In this document: piece after piece, positions 15,773 to 25,831 of the stretch
Layout: every line of letters starts with the position of its first letter
Position numbering within the stretch: the first letter of the stretch is position 1
From: Zygnema circumcarinatum
Taxonomy: Eukaryota; Streptophyta; Zygnematophyceae; Zygnematales; Zygnemataceae
Direction: 5' to 3'
DNA length: 35,000 nucleotides
Assembly (NCBI GenBank): GCA_037447605.1
Contig: CM074819.1
Location: 1,099,522 to 1,134,521, forward strand
The notes under the pieces: model-generated
Database searches by the model: none
Seen by the model: only the letters and a program-made list of their open reading frames with translations
What the model was told of the DNA's origin: nothing
Translations under genes and position numbers: made by a program

Positions 15773-16736
15773 GCGCAAAACGGAACTGTGCGGCTCACAT
15801 GGAACCGCAGTCCAACTGTTCGCATGCGAAGAAATTGAGCCCAATTTTGACCGTGAGGGGGTCGAAAGCTTGCAACGGGTTCGCACTTTTGTAATTATTT
15901 ATGAGTATAGCTGGACGTAAAAGCACAACTAAAACGTGCTTCCTTCAAACCAAAGTTTGTATCGATTCCAGTCTGAGAGTATGGATTTCGAGTAGGAGAC
16001 GCCAAATTGACAGAGGGAAGCTTGGTGACTTTATCAATTGGGCAGGTGGCGGCCCGCCATTGGTCGTTGGGGCGGTTGGCAGCAGACTTCTAAGCTTAAG
16101 CATTTGTCACTAGTGACTCGAAACGAGTACCAGACTCCAATTACTATGAGTGTCAAATTTGATCAGGTATGACTAGGAAAACTATTCACTATTAGGGCGT
16201 GTCAGACTCAACAAAATGCTGCGAATACCGAGTTTTTCGCAGTACTAAAACAGGGACTGAAGTCTCCTCCAACAATTTGCAGTACCGCGTTGAGGAGAAC
16301 ATATGAAATAGAATATCGACACCTGCAACAAGAGTAATAAAATTCATGGCGTTCCTGAACCTAAACCGAACCGACCAAAATCAACTGTGCTAAGTCAACG
16401 GGCAAATGTTGCAAAGATTGACCCGCCCGGTGTACTGACAAGGGCGCTTCTTCGCACGATCTTGTTCGCACCCAAAAGAGGCCAAAAAGGGCGAATGACT
16501 GCGAACAAACTACGCGAGGGACTGCTCGGTTTACTGAAGTTGACTCAGAATGTTACGAATATCGAATTTTTAGTATCACGAGAATTTTTGAAGTCTGACA
16601 TCGTTATTCATGAGCGTAACAAAAGATTGAACACGTGAGCTTTTGGATGCCTTGGATTAGGGCAAACGCCCTATTGAAATGGAGACGACCTTCGGACGAT
16701 GATGATGCATGACATGCTTCCAAATTCCCTTTCAGT
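15773..16736. other. Intergenic region, no gene recognised
   Basis: Sequence between the HISN2 upstream region and the methyltransferase stop. Two stretches beginning GACTCA near 16205 and 16542 look like diverged direct copies (shared CGAATA, CGA, TTTTT and GAAGTCT in order). The small ORFs present lack splice or family support. Confidence 0.5.
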
Positions 16737-19700
16737 TCACATGGGTTTGGTGACGCTAAGGAAGAAGTTGGCATTGGAGAAGTCCTCCAAGAGGGGGTTG
16801 TATCCGCTGCGCGTCTCCGTCTGCTTCGAGTCCACATAGCGCTCCATGAACTCGCGCGTGCCCACCTGAAGGGTTGAGAGAGAGAGTCGATGTAGAGAGA
16901 GAGGGGGAGAGAGAGAGGGGGGAGGGGGGGAAGAAAGGGAGGAGAGAGAGGGGGCGAGAGAGGGAGACGGGAAGAGGAGGAGGAGGGGAAGAGAGAGGGC
17001 AAGAGAGAGACAGGAGGAAAGAGAGAGAGAGAGAAGGGGGGGAGAAGAGAGGAGAGAGAGTGGGCGAGAGAGGGAGAGAGGAAGAGGGGGAGGGAGAGGG
17101 CAAGAGAGAGAGACAGGAGGAAAGAGAGAGAGAGAGAAGGGGGGGAGAAGAGAGGAGAGAGAGTGGGCGAGAGAGGGAGAGAGGAAGAGGGGGAGGGAGA
17201 GGGCAAGAGAGAGAGACAGGAGGAAAGAGAGAGAGAAAGGAGGGGGGGAGAAGAGAGGAGAGAGGGGGGGCGAAAGAGGGAGAGAGGAAGTGAAGGGGAG
17301 AAGGGGGGAGACAGAGAGAGGGCAAGAGAGACAGGAGGGGAGAGAGCGAGAGGGAGAGAGAGGAGGGGAGATTGAAGAGAGGTGGGGCAGAGATGCGCAG
17401 AGGGTGGAAGGTGAGCCCGAGAGAGAGAAAGGGGGGAGAGGTGGGGAGGGGGAAAGAGAGAGACTTGGCAATGGCAGATAGAACACAGAAGACCCACTTC
17501 AAACCATGAAAAGTTCAAGTCTTCAGGAGCATGCAAAGAAATGAACCCAAGAAGCTTCCGAGAATATTCCTCACTACAAGCATATCTATGGTTGTCTAAA
17601 CTCCCCTGCAAGCACGAAAGTTAGGAAGCACAGTAGAGGCTCAGAAGTAGGTCTTCGAAATTGATGGTTTTCTTATGGTCAATAGGTTTCATCATTTAGG
17701 GTTTGAGAGAAAGGTTTGAAGAGGGCTCACCACTGCAGAAAATCGATGCCTTCTCTGCATCTCCCTCTCCCTCTCCTTCTCCCTCGCCCTCTCTCTCTCC
17801 CTCTCCCTCTGAGAGCAGAGGCGGTCAAGGGTTTGAAGAAGCGAAAAATTTGTAGGGAAAAAGATATCAGCAGAGCCCTGGAAAAAAAAAAAGGGCACCC
17901 GAAAGGGAATGGCAACGTTTCAGGACAATCTTTTCTCTCGCTCCTCCCCACCCACCCTCCCTCGCTCTCTCCCTCCCCCCTCTCTCTCGATCTCTCTCTC
18001 ACTCTCGCTCTCTTGCTCTCTCTCTCTCCCTTGCTCTCGCTCTCTACCTCTGTCTCACACACACCTTGGGAACTAAATAAGTCGTGTGGTCGGTTGTAAC
18101 TCCATTCTCCTGCACACAATCCTCAAAAAAATAAATGAATAAAATAAATAAATAAAGGGCAAAGCAAAAAACTTAAACCAGAGGCCGCACACTCCCTCTC
18201 TTCCCCCTCCCTTTTTTCCAAACAAAACAAAATCTTTAAATCGGCCATAAAGCATTTTGCTCATTTCAGTCGAATTCAATGAAATTTAATCTCACCTTGG
18301 AAGCAACTAAAGGCGCCCCTTGACCTAAAATTTTGACATCGGGCAGCGAACTAAAATCTGCAATTATAAGATTTGCGTTCGGCCTAACTGCATAGAGAGT
18401 CTCAAGGAGAGCCTGCAGATTCCAAAAAATCAACCAAATAATTAAAAAAAAAAACATAACGGTTTTTTTATCAATCAAATTTGTCAGGTCTTGTTCCAAA
18501 ACGGCAAAAAAAAAAAAAACGACTTAATCCTTTAACTTTCAGCATCATGCATTTAGAAATAAATAAATAAAAAATAACAAAGTACAAAACGAAAAGCAAA
18601 GCATTAGACAGGTTCTGTACCATGCAGCCAGTGGGAATCCATGCCACGTGTCGTCTCCCCATTCGCCGGTGCAGCCAACTCAAGGGACCGTTCCAAACAC
18701 TTGGCATATTTCCGCTGACGTGGCGCCCGTCGCTGCCAGATGGCAACATCCCATTGGCCGCGAGGCAGCGCTGGATGAGAGCGTCATTCAAAGGGCGGAG
18801 CGCTTCAGTTAAATTCACCTGAGCCGCCCTGCCCCCCCATAATGACGTCACTATGGCTGGGGGGAGCAATTAAAGAGTAGAAATTACTTAGCTTGTAGGG
18901 TAATTATAGCGTAAATTGCGATGATTTAAGATTAATTTAATTTAATTCATTTTAAGGCGTCTTTTAGGGTGATGTAGATTTACTTAGTTCTTAAGCGAGT
19001 TTAGGATTTTTCAGGGTCTGTTTAAGAGTCCCTTTTGGTGGTTTTAGGGTCCCTTAGGGTCCTTTAGGGCTTTCTTTAGGGTTAGATTTGAATGTACACA
19101 ACATTGGGAAGTGCAGTTCTTACGGACTGTATGGTCCTACTTTGCTGCTAAGGGAGTCTCCCACAGCGGGAGAGCCCTCCTCCACCCACGTCTCCCTCCA
19201 AGGGGAGGAGGGGCTCTCCCTCTCCACTCTATCGTGAGGCAAGTTATCGAGCACCTGCACAGACCTCAGCAAGAGAACGTGATTATAAATTGGTAAAAAG
19301 TTCGTTCAAAATTGGTTGGAAATTGGCTAGAAATTGGCTCGAAATTGGTTAGAAATTGGTTAGAAATTGGTTAAAAATTGGTTGGAAGTTGGATAATTGT
19401 TCGTTAAAAGGACTTCAGGAAAACGATGCTCTGTGGATTATCACAACAGTTTCAAGCTCATCTCTCCTCCTACCTCCTCTTTTCTTCCTCTTCTTCTATC
19501 CCTATCTCCCTCACCCTCCCAGTCCTGCACCTCTCACTCACAACTACCCGCCTTCCTCATGCCACACTCCCTACCATTCCTCTAACTTTTCCCTGCCCGA
19601 CCTCTCCCTCACCTCTCCATCCATCCTCCCTCCCCTTCCTCCCACCCCCTCCCTTCCTCGTCATCCCCCTCTCTCTCTCCTCCAACCCCCTCCCTCCCCC

Positions 19701-20564
19701 GTCCTCATTCCTCTCCCTCCCTATCCCACTCTCCCCCTCCCTCCTTACCTCTCCCCCTCTCACCTCCCCCCTTTTCCCCTTCCCACGTTTCCCTCCCCTT
19801 CCCACGTTCCCCTCCCCCTCCCTCCCTCCCGCCCCCCCCCCCTCCCGCCCCCCCGCCCTCCCTTCCCCTCCCTTCCCTCTCCACCTCCGTCCCCCTTTTC
19901 CCCTTCCCCTTCCCCGTTCCCCTCCCCTCCCTCCCTCCCCCCTCCCTCCCCCTTTTCCCCTTCCCCTTCCCCGTTCCCCTCCCCTCCTCCTCCCCCTCCC
20001 TCCCCCTTTTCCCCTTCCCCTTCCCCGTTCCCCTCCCCTCCCTCCCCCCTCCCTCCTCCCTCCCCCCTCCCTCCTCCCTCCCTCTTTTCCCCGTTCCCCT
20101 CCCCCTCCTCCTCCCCCTCCCCCCTCCCCCTCCGCCCTTCCCCTCCTCTCCGTTCATTTTCTGATGTGGAAGAAGCACGATTGGGGAATAGAAAGAGCAG
20201 ATTTTGAGCTCACTTCCAACATGATCACAAAGCAGGGCTCCTTGCTGGGCTCCGCTGTAAAACGCAACAGAAAAATCCGTTAAAAAGAAAATCCCAATAG
20301 CAAAGGTCAGCTGAAAAAGGAAAAAAGAACTCAAAGAAACAAAAAAATGAGAGGATTAAAAACTTTTGATTTTCTCGATTATCCTGTAACTGCCAGTTTA
20401 ATAATTTTGAGAGTTTAGATTCCTTCAGATCTCACCCCATGCTGCATGGTCTGCCCCACTGTGCCTTCGTACTGTGAACCGTTCCATGTGTTCAGTTACC
20501 GTTGCTACTCGTGCCAGCTGGCAGTCTGCAAGAGTTGTACTGATCTCGACTGACCTGATCTGAC

Positions 20565-20619
<55 letters not shown>

Positions 20620-22451
20620 AAGAGAGCCAGAGGGAGAGAGGGGAGGGAGAGAGGGAAGGGAGAGAGGGCAGATAGAGTTCCAGTTAAGCTTGGAATCTCA
20701 ATATATGGCCTCCAAACTGACAGTCTATCTTATCTATAATCAGTTTAGCATGAGATTGATAGCGATTAGTTTTTTTAAACAAAGCACTTGAGATCAAGTT
20801 CGAAACAGTTGAAAGAAATTCTCTTTGCTGCTTTATTGTGTATTCAAGCAATGTGAAAGCATTGCATAATGAGAGGAGATTCCTTTTTTTGTACGCACGT
20901 GTACTTCATGTTTTCATATATTTTGGGGGCTCGCTCCCTTATGTAGTTCATTACAGTAATTGCGCATGTTCCACTACCTCCTCCGATTTCATAAATCTGC
21001 GAAAAAACAACGATAGGAAGAGTCAAAAGTAAGAACTATACTTATGTTTCATGAGCATTCAGAGTGAATCACAGCCCTTCAGATCAGCCATAGATATGCT
21101 TTCACTTCATGAATTCCGTAGTTGGGAACACACATGTATTGTTCCCGTTGTTCTTCATTCCAGTTCAAAAGTGAAAATGCAAATATTGAAAAATAACTGT
21201 GGCCTGCACCTGAAGGGGATGAGACTTTTCGTGAAGCCCCAAAATGTACTCCCCAAGAGCGTGTCCGTACCAAGGCTGCAAAAAGAAAGAAAGGGCCACT
21301 TCTCAGAACTACCCAAAAGAGAATTTTCAGTTTTTTAGCTGTGATTCAGCAACCTTTAAATCACCAAAGGTTTGTGCTAAAGTTGGGAGAAAAGTGTACC
21401 TGAAATATCTCCACTGGAGTGAGCCAGGAATTGTTGGATCCTTTGTAAAAACGATCTAACAACTCCCGGTACTCTTGCCGCCCTGCGTCAAAGAAACAGG
21501 GAGGGAAAGGGTGGGAGGGTGAGGGGGAGAGGGGGGAGATGGGGAAAGGGCAAAAAGGGGAGGGGGAGGGGAAGGGGGAGCGCGAGGGGGAGGGGGAGGG
21601 GGAGGGAGGGGAGGGGGGAGGGGGAGGGGGAGGGGGGAAAGGGGAGGGGGAGGGGGGAGAGGGAGAGGGGGAGGGGGAGAGGGGGAGGGGGAGGGGGAGG
21701 GGGGAGGGGGAGGGGGGGAGGGGGGAGGGGGAGGGGGGAGGGGGAGGGGGAGGGGGAGGGGGAGGGGGAGGGGGAGGGGGAGGGGGAGGGGGGAAGGAGG
21801 ACTCCCAAATCTCTGTACTGTACCTGCAAGTTTTGCAAAATCAAGTGGATGCGGAATCACTCCAACCACGTCTGGCTGAGCAGAAAAATAGCCATTGATG
21901 GGGTTATAGAGTGAATCTGATATGAAATCTCGCACCTGTTGCAGTGCAGAAGGGGAACCAAATTAAAAGTATATTTAGGCTGTTTTGACAGTAAAGAATG
22001 GATAGGCATTACTCACGACAAAGCGAAATTAAACTAGAGAACTAAATTAGTCTACATTACACTTCAAGAGCATTAATATTATCCTTCAGCTAACGTTTCT
22101 GACCTCTTCAACGAGCTCGCTCCCTCCTCAGGAAGATTTTCGGAGCCGAGCTTCTAAATTTAGTTAGCTCGTCAGCAAGAAGATCAACTGGTTGACCAAA
22201 TTTGACCAACCCTAAAGACTCCTACGGCTGGAGAATGCAGAAAAATGACCACTCACGAGCTGACAGCTGGCAAGCTCAACACTTTGAGCGGTCGGATCTC
22301 CATTTCCTTCCCTTCCCTTTCTACCTTTCTCTCTCTGCACCTGCTCTGGAGCCGTACAAGAAATGGACCTCTGGTAGCCATGCAACGACTCAAAGATTCG
22401 TTTACCATTTGCAGAATATTTTCGGAACAGACGACGGGCAGGCGCAATCAT
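16737..22451 (-). CDS. MidA/NDUFAF7-like (DUF185) SAM-dependent methyltransferase, probably mitochondrial
   Basis: Thirteen minus-strand exons: 22451-22341, 21935-21824, 21482-21400, 21275-21210, 20996-20899, 20554-20436, 20254-20214, 19254-19141, 18818-18621, 18412-18296, 18109-18065, 17877-17731 and 16865-16737 (TGA). All phases fit and give 459 aa. The leader [18 protein letters not shown] looks like a mitochondrial presequence. Then come [36 protein letters not shown], the SAM-binding [10 protein letters not shown] (125-134), [36 protein letters not shown] (329-342), [12 protein letters not shown] and GYNPLLEDF near the end. The order matches the plant DUF185 branch typified by Arabidopsis At3g28700. 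Relatives methylate a complex I subunit, but the substrate of this branch is unproven. Residues 392-408 are an Arg/Glu-rich tract coded by a microsatellite. The exon 1 donor (22340) is the least certain. Confidence 0.9.
16870..17470 (-). repeat. Pyrimidine (coding strand) tract with a ~103-bp minisatellite
   Basis: About 600 bp of GA/G purine on the plus strand lie directly upstream of the last acceptor (16866). A unit beginning TGGGCGAGAGAGGGA recurs at about 17061 and 17164 (period ~103), with a diverged copy near 16950 and remnants to ~17340. Ser/Leu/Pro frames across it are artefacts. Confidence 0.85.
17755..18060 (-). repeat. Purine (coding strand) microsatellite, partly exonic
   Basis: CT repeats on the plus strand. 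About 17758-17808 lies inside exon 17877-17731 and codes the Arg/Glu tract. About 17935-18060 is intronic, right behind the donor at 18064. Confidence 0.85.
19015..19085 (+). repeat. Short telomere-like cluster in an intron
   Basis: Several AGGGTCCTTTAGGG-like units (TTAGGGTCC, TTTAGGG) lie between the exons ending 19141 and starting 18818 of the methyltransferase gene. They are more degenerate than the 15.6-kb array. Confidence 0.5.
19283..19398 (+). repeat. ~12-bp tandem repeat (GAAATTGGTTAG type)
   Basis: About nine degenerate copies of AAATTGGTTAGA / AAATTGGCTCGA run through the methyltransferase intron just upstream of the acceptor at 19255. Confidence 0.75.
19450..20155 (-). repeat. 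700-bp purine (coding strand) tract with G-runs
   Basis: Almost pure C/T on the plus strand, with many CCCCTCCC-type units and local repeats (a CCCCTTTTCCCC unit recurs about every 65-80 bp at 19890-20020). The intron RNA would be G/A rich. It begins about 60 bases after the donor at 20213. Open frames here are composition artefacts. Confidence 0.85.
20568..20665 (-). repeat. (GA)n / (CT)n microsatellite at an acceptor
   Basis: About 25 GA units on the plus strand, then GA-rich sequence to about 20665. On the coding strand it is a CT tract ending about 13 bases before the acceptor of exon 20554-20436, so it serves as the polypyrimidine tract. Confidence 0.85.
21490..21796 (+). repeat. GGGGGA tandem tract with strong G-quadruplex potential
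   Basis: About 300 bp dominated by GGGGGA and GGGGGGA units on the plus (template) strand. The coding strand is C-rich and leads into the acceptor of exon 21482-21400. Dozens of G4/G5 runs sit one base apart. ORFs here are artefacts. Confidence 0.9.
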
Positions 22452-22726
22452 GCTGACCCTACAGTTGCTTTATTGAATAAAATGTATAAAAAAAAAAGGT
22501 CGAGAAAGGGATAGATTCACATGGTAGAACCTCCGAACCCTAAACGGGTGAATGTGAAACAGTGATGACGATGCTGACGATGACTTCGGGACTTATGCTG
22601 ATGCGGCCATGATGATGATAAGCATAATAAACATTTCAATGTGTAAAATGCAAAGAAAATTAATCCAGTACTGTGCAGAAGTACTCCTTCAGGGATCCAT
22701 CCCTCCGCCTGCAGCCCTTAAGTGAA

Positions 22727-22790
22727 GGTTTTTAGGGTTTTTAGGGTTTTAGGGTTGTAAAGGTTTTTACGGTTTTTAGGGTTTGATGAT
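22727..22790 (+). repeat. Telomere-like TTTTTAGGG cluster
   Basis: Five or six GTTTTTAGGG / GTTTTAGGG units lie about 280-340 bp upstream of the methyltransferase ATG, in the same relative orientation to their gene as the 15.6-kb array is to HISN2. Confidence 0.7.
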
Positions 22791-22802
22791 GCGAGTGCGG
22801 GC

Positions 22803-22855
22803 CATGCATCCATCCGTGGGAGGACATGCATGCATCCATGCGGGGGGCATGCATG
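22803..22855. promoter_or_regulatory. RY-motif cluster (CATGCATG)
   Basis: CATGCAT at 22803, CATGCATGCAT at 22825-22835 and CATGCATG at 22848-22855. RY elements are bound by B3-domain ABI3/FUS3/VP1 factors in land plants. Function here is inference. Confidence 0.5.
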
Positions 22856-23039
22856 GGGGCCCATGGCCATGGCCCTGGGCCGCGGGCTACAGCCACATAG
22901 GAAACTTGTACGATCCAACGTGTCATGTGGACAAATAAGACGATGCCACGTGTTACCACGCTCGCCCAAATCGGACGGCGCCGACTCCAAACCGGCGAGG
23001 ATCGGGAAGTGACCCTTGCTGTCGCCAGAATCAGTGGAA

Positions 23040-23058
23040 CCAATCAGGGCATGCCACG
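23040..23058 (+). promoter_or_regulatory. CCAAT-N9-CCACG (ERSE-I-like) element
   Basis: CCAAT 23040-23044 and CCACG 23054-23058, continuing as CCACGTA rather than a full G-box. It is about 590 bp upstream of the methyltransferase ATG. Confidence 0.6.
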
Positions 23059-23240
23059 TACCACACGATTTCTGGTGCGATCGTCTTTGGCCAGACCCTC
23101 TTTACGGGACACATGCAAAGTCACCAGTTATTGTTCACTAAGCGAAGAGTCATTACTTGAATAATATGGCTAGCCATGGGATTTGACTAGGAGAAAACTC
23201 TGGCTCCGTCAATCACCTCACAGATAAAAAAGCCGGACGA

Positions 23241-24120
23241 GCCATGGCCAAGGTTCGTCAAATAGAGGATTTCGGCTTAAGATAGGGGACTGTCCCCTAA
23301 CTTGGTTTTGTAAAAACACCTAAATATGGACTGTACGGACGAAACCGTACACGTACGGACGAGAATTTTGTGGAGACCACTGCTACCGTCGAGTCTGATT
23401 TTTCAGTAATTGGATGGGAGAAAGACGAGTTTCGAAAGAGGTTGACAGACTTTTCATTGGAAGGCATTCTTCACTGCAAACAGTTTGATAGTTTGACCGC
23501 TCTTCGAGGGTCTCTTTGAGTAGTTTGCATCACTTCTATAGCTGTCTTGATCAGCCTAAAACTCCTAAGGGAGTGAGACCATTTTTCATTTCATTTCTAA
23601 TTTTAGTTCCTATTTCAGTTCTTCTTTTGTGACTACACCTAAAATTTCAGAGGTTATGATTTGGAATAGAGTTTTGGTGAGGAAATTTCAAGACTATGAT
23701 GGATTCTAAAGTGATACTTGGAGTAATTAATGATGGATGGAAAAGGAAATAGAGGGCTTAGGATTGGATCTACAAAGTTTCAATGCAATTGGGTTTTTGA
23801 ATAAGCAACTATATGTTGTGATTGCCAAATGCACAGTTGTTCTAATTGATTGGTAAAATTTACCAATCTATAAGAGTCGAAGAGGTTGCACCAGTTTCTA
23901 AAGCCGTGTTGTTATACCAACAAGTAAAGTTCATATACATCATTGCTATCGTGGTTGCAAATGCAATTCATTTCCTTTTTGTTTTTAACCAAAAAATGCT
24001 TTTTTGGGGCTTGTGTGGTATTTAAGTTGAAATCACGTAAACTAATCTCAAAATCTTACATAAATAAGCTATTTACGATATTTAGGGGATCTCCCCTATT
24101 TGACGAACCCTGGCCATGGC
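23241..24120. mobile_element. Non-autonomous DNA-transposon-like element with terminal inverted repeats
   Basis: The 29-base left end (23241-23269) and the reverse complement of the right end (24092-24120) differ at two positions. Both start GCCATGGCCA, then (A/G)GGTTCGTCAAATAG and (A/G)GGA. The 880-bp interval is AT-rich unlike its flanks and has no coding ORF. Each end also carries an inner TAGGGGA...TCCCCTA palindrome (23283-23299 and 24082-24098). GCCATGGC is self-complementary, so it may be part of the repeat or a 9-10-bp target duplication, which would suggest a Mutator-like element. Confidence 0.65.
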
Positions 24121-25000
24121 CAATAGTGGATGGAAACGTGGCGCTAGTGGGAAATTTCACGATGTCGATTTCAAACACTTTTTCGGGCAACAAATAAATT
24201 CCGTGTTTCGTTTTCTTTCATTGCAGGCGCGGGTACCAGAAAGCCAGAAAATGTTTATTTTTGACCGCGGGCAGGCTGAACGTTCAACGGTCAGTCTATC
24301 GTCGGGAAATGTTCGACAAGCGCACATGATATGCCACGTGGCATCAAGGCATTCGCTAGAAAAGTACTTGTTTTTTTTCTTTTCACCGTCGCCGGCTTTC
24401 GTGGGAGCTCGCCCGGTTCCCCGCGGTCTAAAAAATTCTCAAGCCAAATTATACGCCGTCGCTAATAATACTAATCGCTAATGTACTGAACGCCATCCGC
24501 TTCAGCTAGTGCCAACGAATTGTGAACGGCCACGTGGCAAGTCACCAGCTTCCCGCCTGCCCGCCAATGTCGGGCAGCCCCTCTCGGGCTCCTAATCGCT
24601 GCTCAAAATCTCGATCGAAAGAAAGCCGGCCATTCTGAACGCATGCAAAGCGGCTTCAAGTGTAGCGAGCCGCTTACATATAATCCTAGAGCGGTACATG
24701 CAGGTTTATTCACATGGTGTGAGCAACAACCATGGTCGTCGGTATCATGTTCCGCTGCCACAGCCTCCACCAATTGCACAGAACCCACTGGTATAGAGCA
24801 TGCGCGCCATGCACCCAAACGTGGATCATGTTGGTGTATGATTTTCCGTACAGTCGATATTATGGGATTTGGTCAATGTGTACGGATGTACGGCCAGGTG
24901 AAATAAATAGTACGCTTCTTGTTTGGCGGGTAGCACGGGATGCCACCGGTTGGCTGCGCCAATTGGGGCAGCCAATTTGGGACTACCACGTGGCAATTAG
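24121..25000. other. Intergenic region with G-box elements
   Basis: Holds two CGAAT-N9-CCACG variants (24337-24355 on the minus strand; 24516-24534 on the plus strand) and the exact element at 24972-24990. No gene was recognised. Confidence 0.5.
24972..24990 (+). promoter_or_regulatory. CCAAT-N9-CCACG (ERSE-I-like) element
   Basis: CCAAT 24972-24976, nine bases, CCACG 24986-24990, continuing to CCACGTGGCA. It is followed at about 25250 by a TATA-like GCATAAATAG. It may belong to the promoter of the weak gene candidate downstream. Confidence 0.6.
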
Positions 25001-25239
25001 GGTTACAGGCTGGATGGAGGATGGAGGCAGGAGGCAGGAACTGCAAGGAGGCAGCGCAGAGGAGGACGAGCTCCCGGGCTCACCGGGCGGCGGACATGGC
25101 CAGCCGAGCAGCCAGCAAGCGGAGGACGAGGGCCAGGGCGGGAGCCAGGGCGGGCGTCGAGGCGAGCGAGGAGCGGCGGACATGGAGGCGAATTATTGGA
25201 GCGGTGGGAGTGCGGCCGAATGAGGAGTTGCGGCTCCCC

Positions 25240-25530
25240 TTTAGGGCTTAGGCATAAATAGTGCTTAGTGCTTAGCTTAGGTTTAACCCTCTTCTGTTTG
25301 CTGTGTGCAATCAGCCCTTGTGTAGGCTGGATAGAGGAGGTGGGAGCTTGGGTAGCTCAGGTTTGTTCTCTGGGATTAAAGGGGGTGCTTAAAGGATAGT
25401 GCAAGGCTGAGTGCTGAACATATTCTTTGTAATCATTCCGATTATTCTTAATGGAGTTTTAGGCTTAGTGCTTTCTCCAAAAGCTTCTCAGTGTATGTTT
25501 TATTCCCTTGCATATTCCTCAGTCTGAAAT
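25240..25530 (+). promoter_or_regulatory. Possible core promoter and leader (or LTR-like sequence)
   Basis: GGCATAAATAGTGC at about 25249 resembles a TATA box. About 270 bases later ATG 25529 opens a 31-codon frame (MSTAATEGTSDGGSNSNRSH...) ending at TGA 25622, with a possible GTGAAA donor at 25621. T-rich sequence near 25430-25510 resembles a polyadenylation or LTR region. No second LTR copy or primer-binding site was found. Confidence 0.3.
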
Positions 25531-25831
25531 GTCTACAGCGGCAACTGAGGGGACATCAGATGGGGGGTCTAACTCTAACAGATCACACGGTTTGTTACTC
25601 GGCATTGCGCATGGGATAGGGTGAAATTCCGACATGGCGATTCCGAACTCCGGCTCCCGGTCTTTACCGCCAGTATAAGGTCCAACGGGGGGGATGTATT
25701 TGGGGTGGCGGCAGAGCACCCAGGCTCTGCTAGATTCACTAGCATTTGAAATTCTGGTTTTTAAAAAAATTGGTCTCGCCTCAAAAAATGTACGGATTCC
25801 CAAGTTCTATCCCAGTTCAAGTTAGCTGCAG

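Larger units (their letters stand above)
22452..23240 (-). promoter_or_regulatory. Upstream region of the methyltransferase gene
   Basis: Contains a telomere-like cluster at about 22727-22790, RY-type CATGCATG motifs at 22803-22855, a GGCCATGGCC-type palindromic stretch to about 22880, a G-box TGCCACGTG at 22944 with a one-mismatch CAAAT nine bases upstream, and the CCAAT/CCACG element at 23040-23058. No exon was recognised. Assignment as promoter is by position. Confidence 0.5.

Noticed and set aside
18643-18665. CACGTGT followed nine bases later by ATTCG, resembling the CGAAT element
   Set aside because: It lies inside a coding exon of the methyltransferase gene and matches only loosely.
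22192-22210. Paired TTGACC W-box-like sites in a near palindrome
   Set aside because: Intronic, short and not repeated elsewhere. No reason to prefer function over chance.
24920-25520. Solo LTR of a retrotransposon
   Set aside because: TATA-like and polyadenylation-like parts are suggestive, but there is no second copy, primer-binding site or target duplication in the window.
25519-25803. Minus-strand 94-codon ORF containing PKYIPPVGPYTGGKD
   Set aside because: The residues look protein-like, but all three plus frames here also look plausible, no family was recognised and no minus-strand exon chain could be built.
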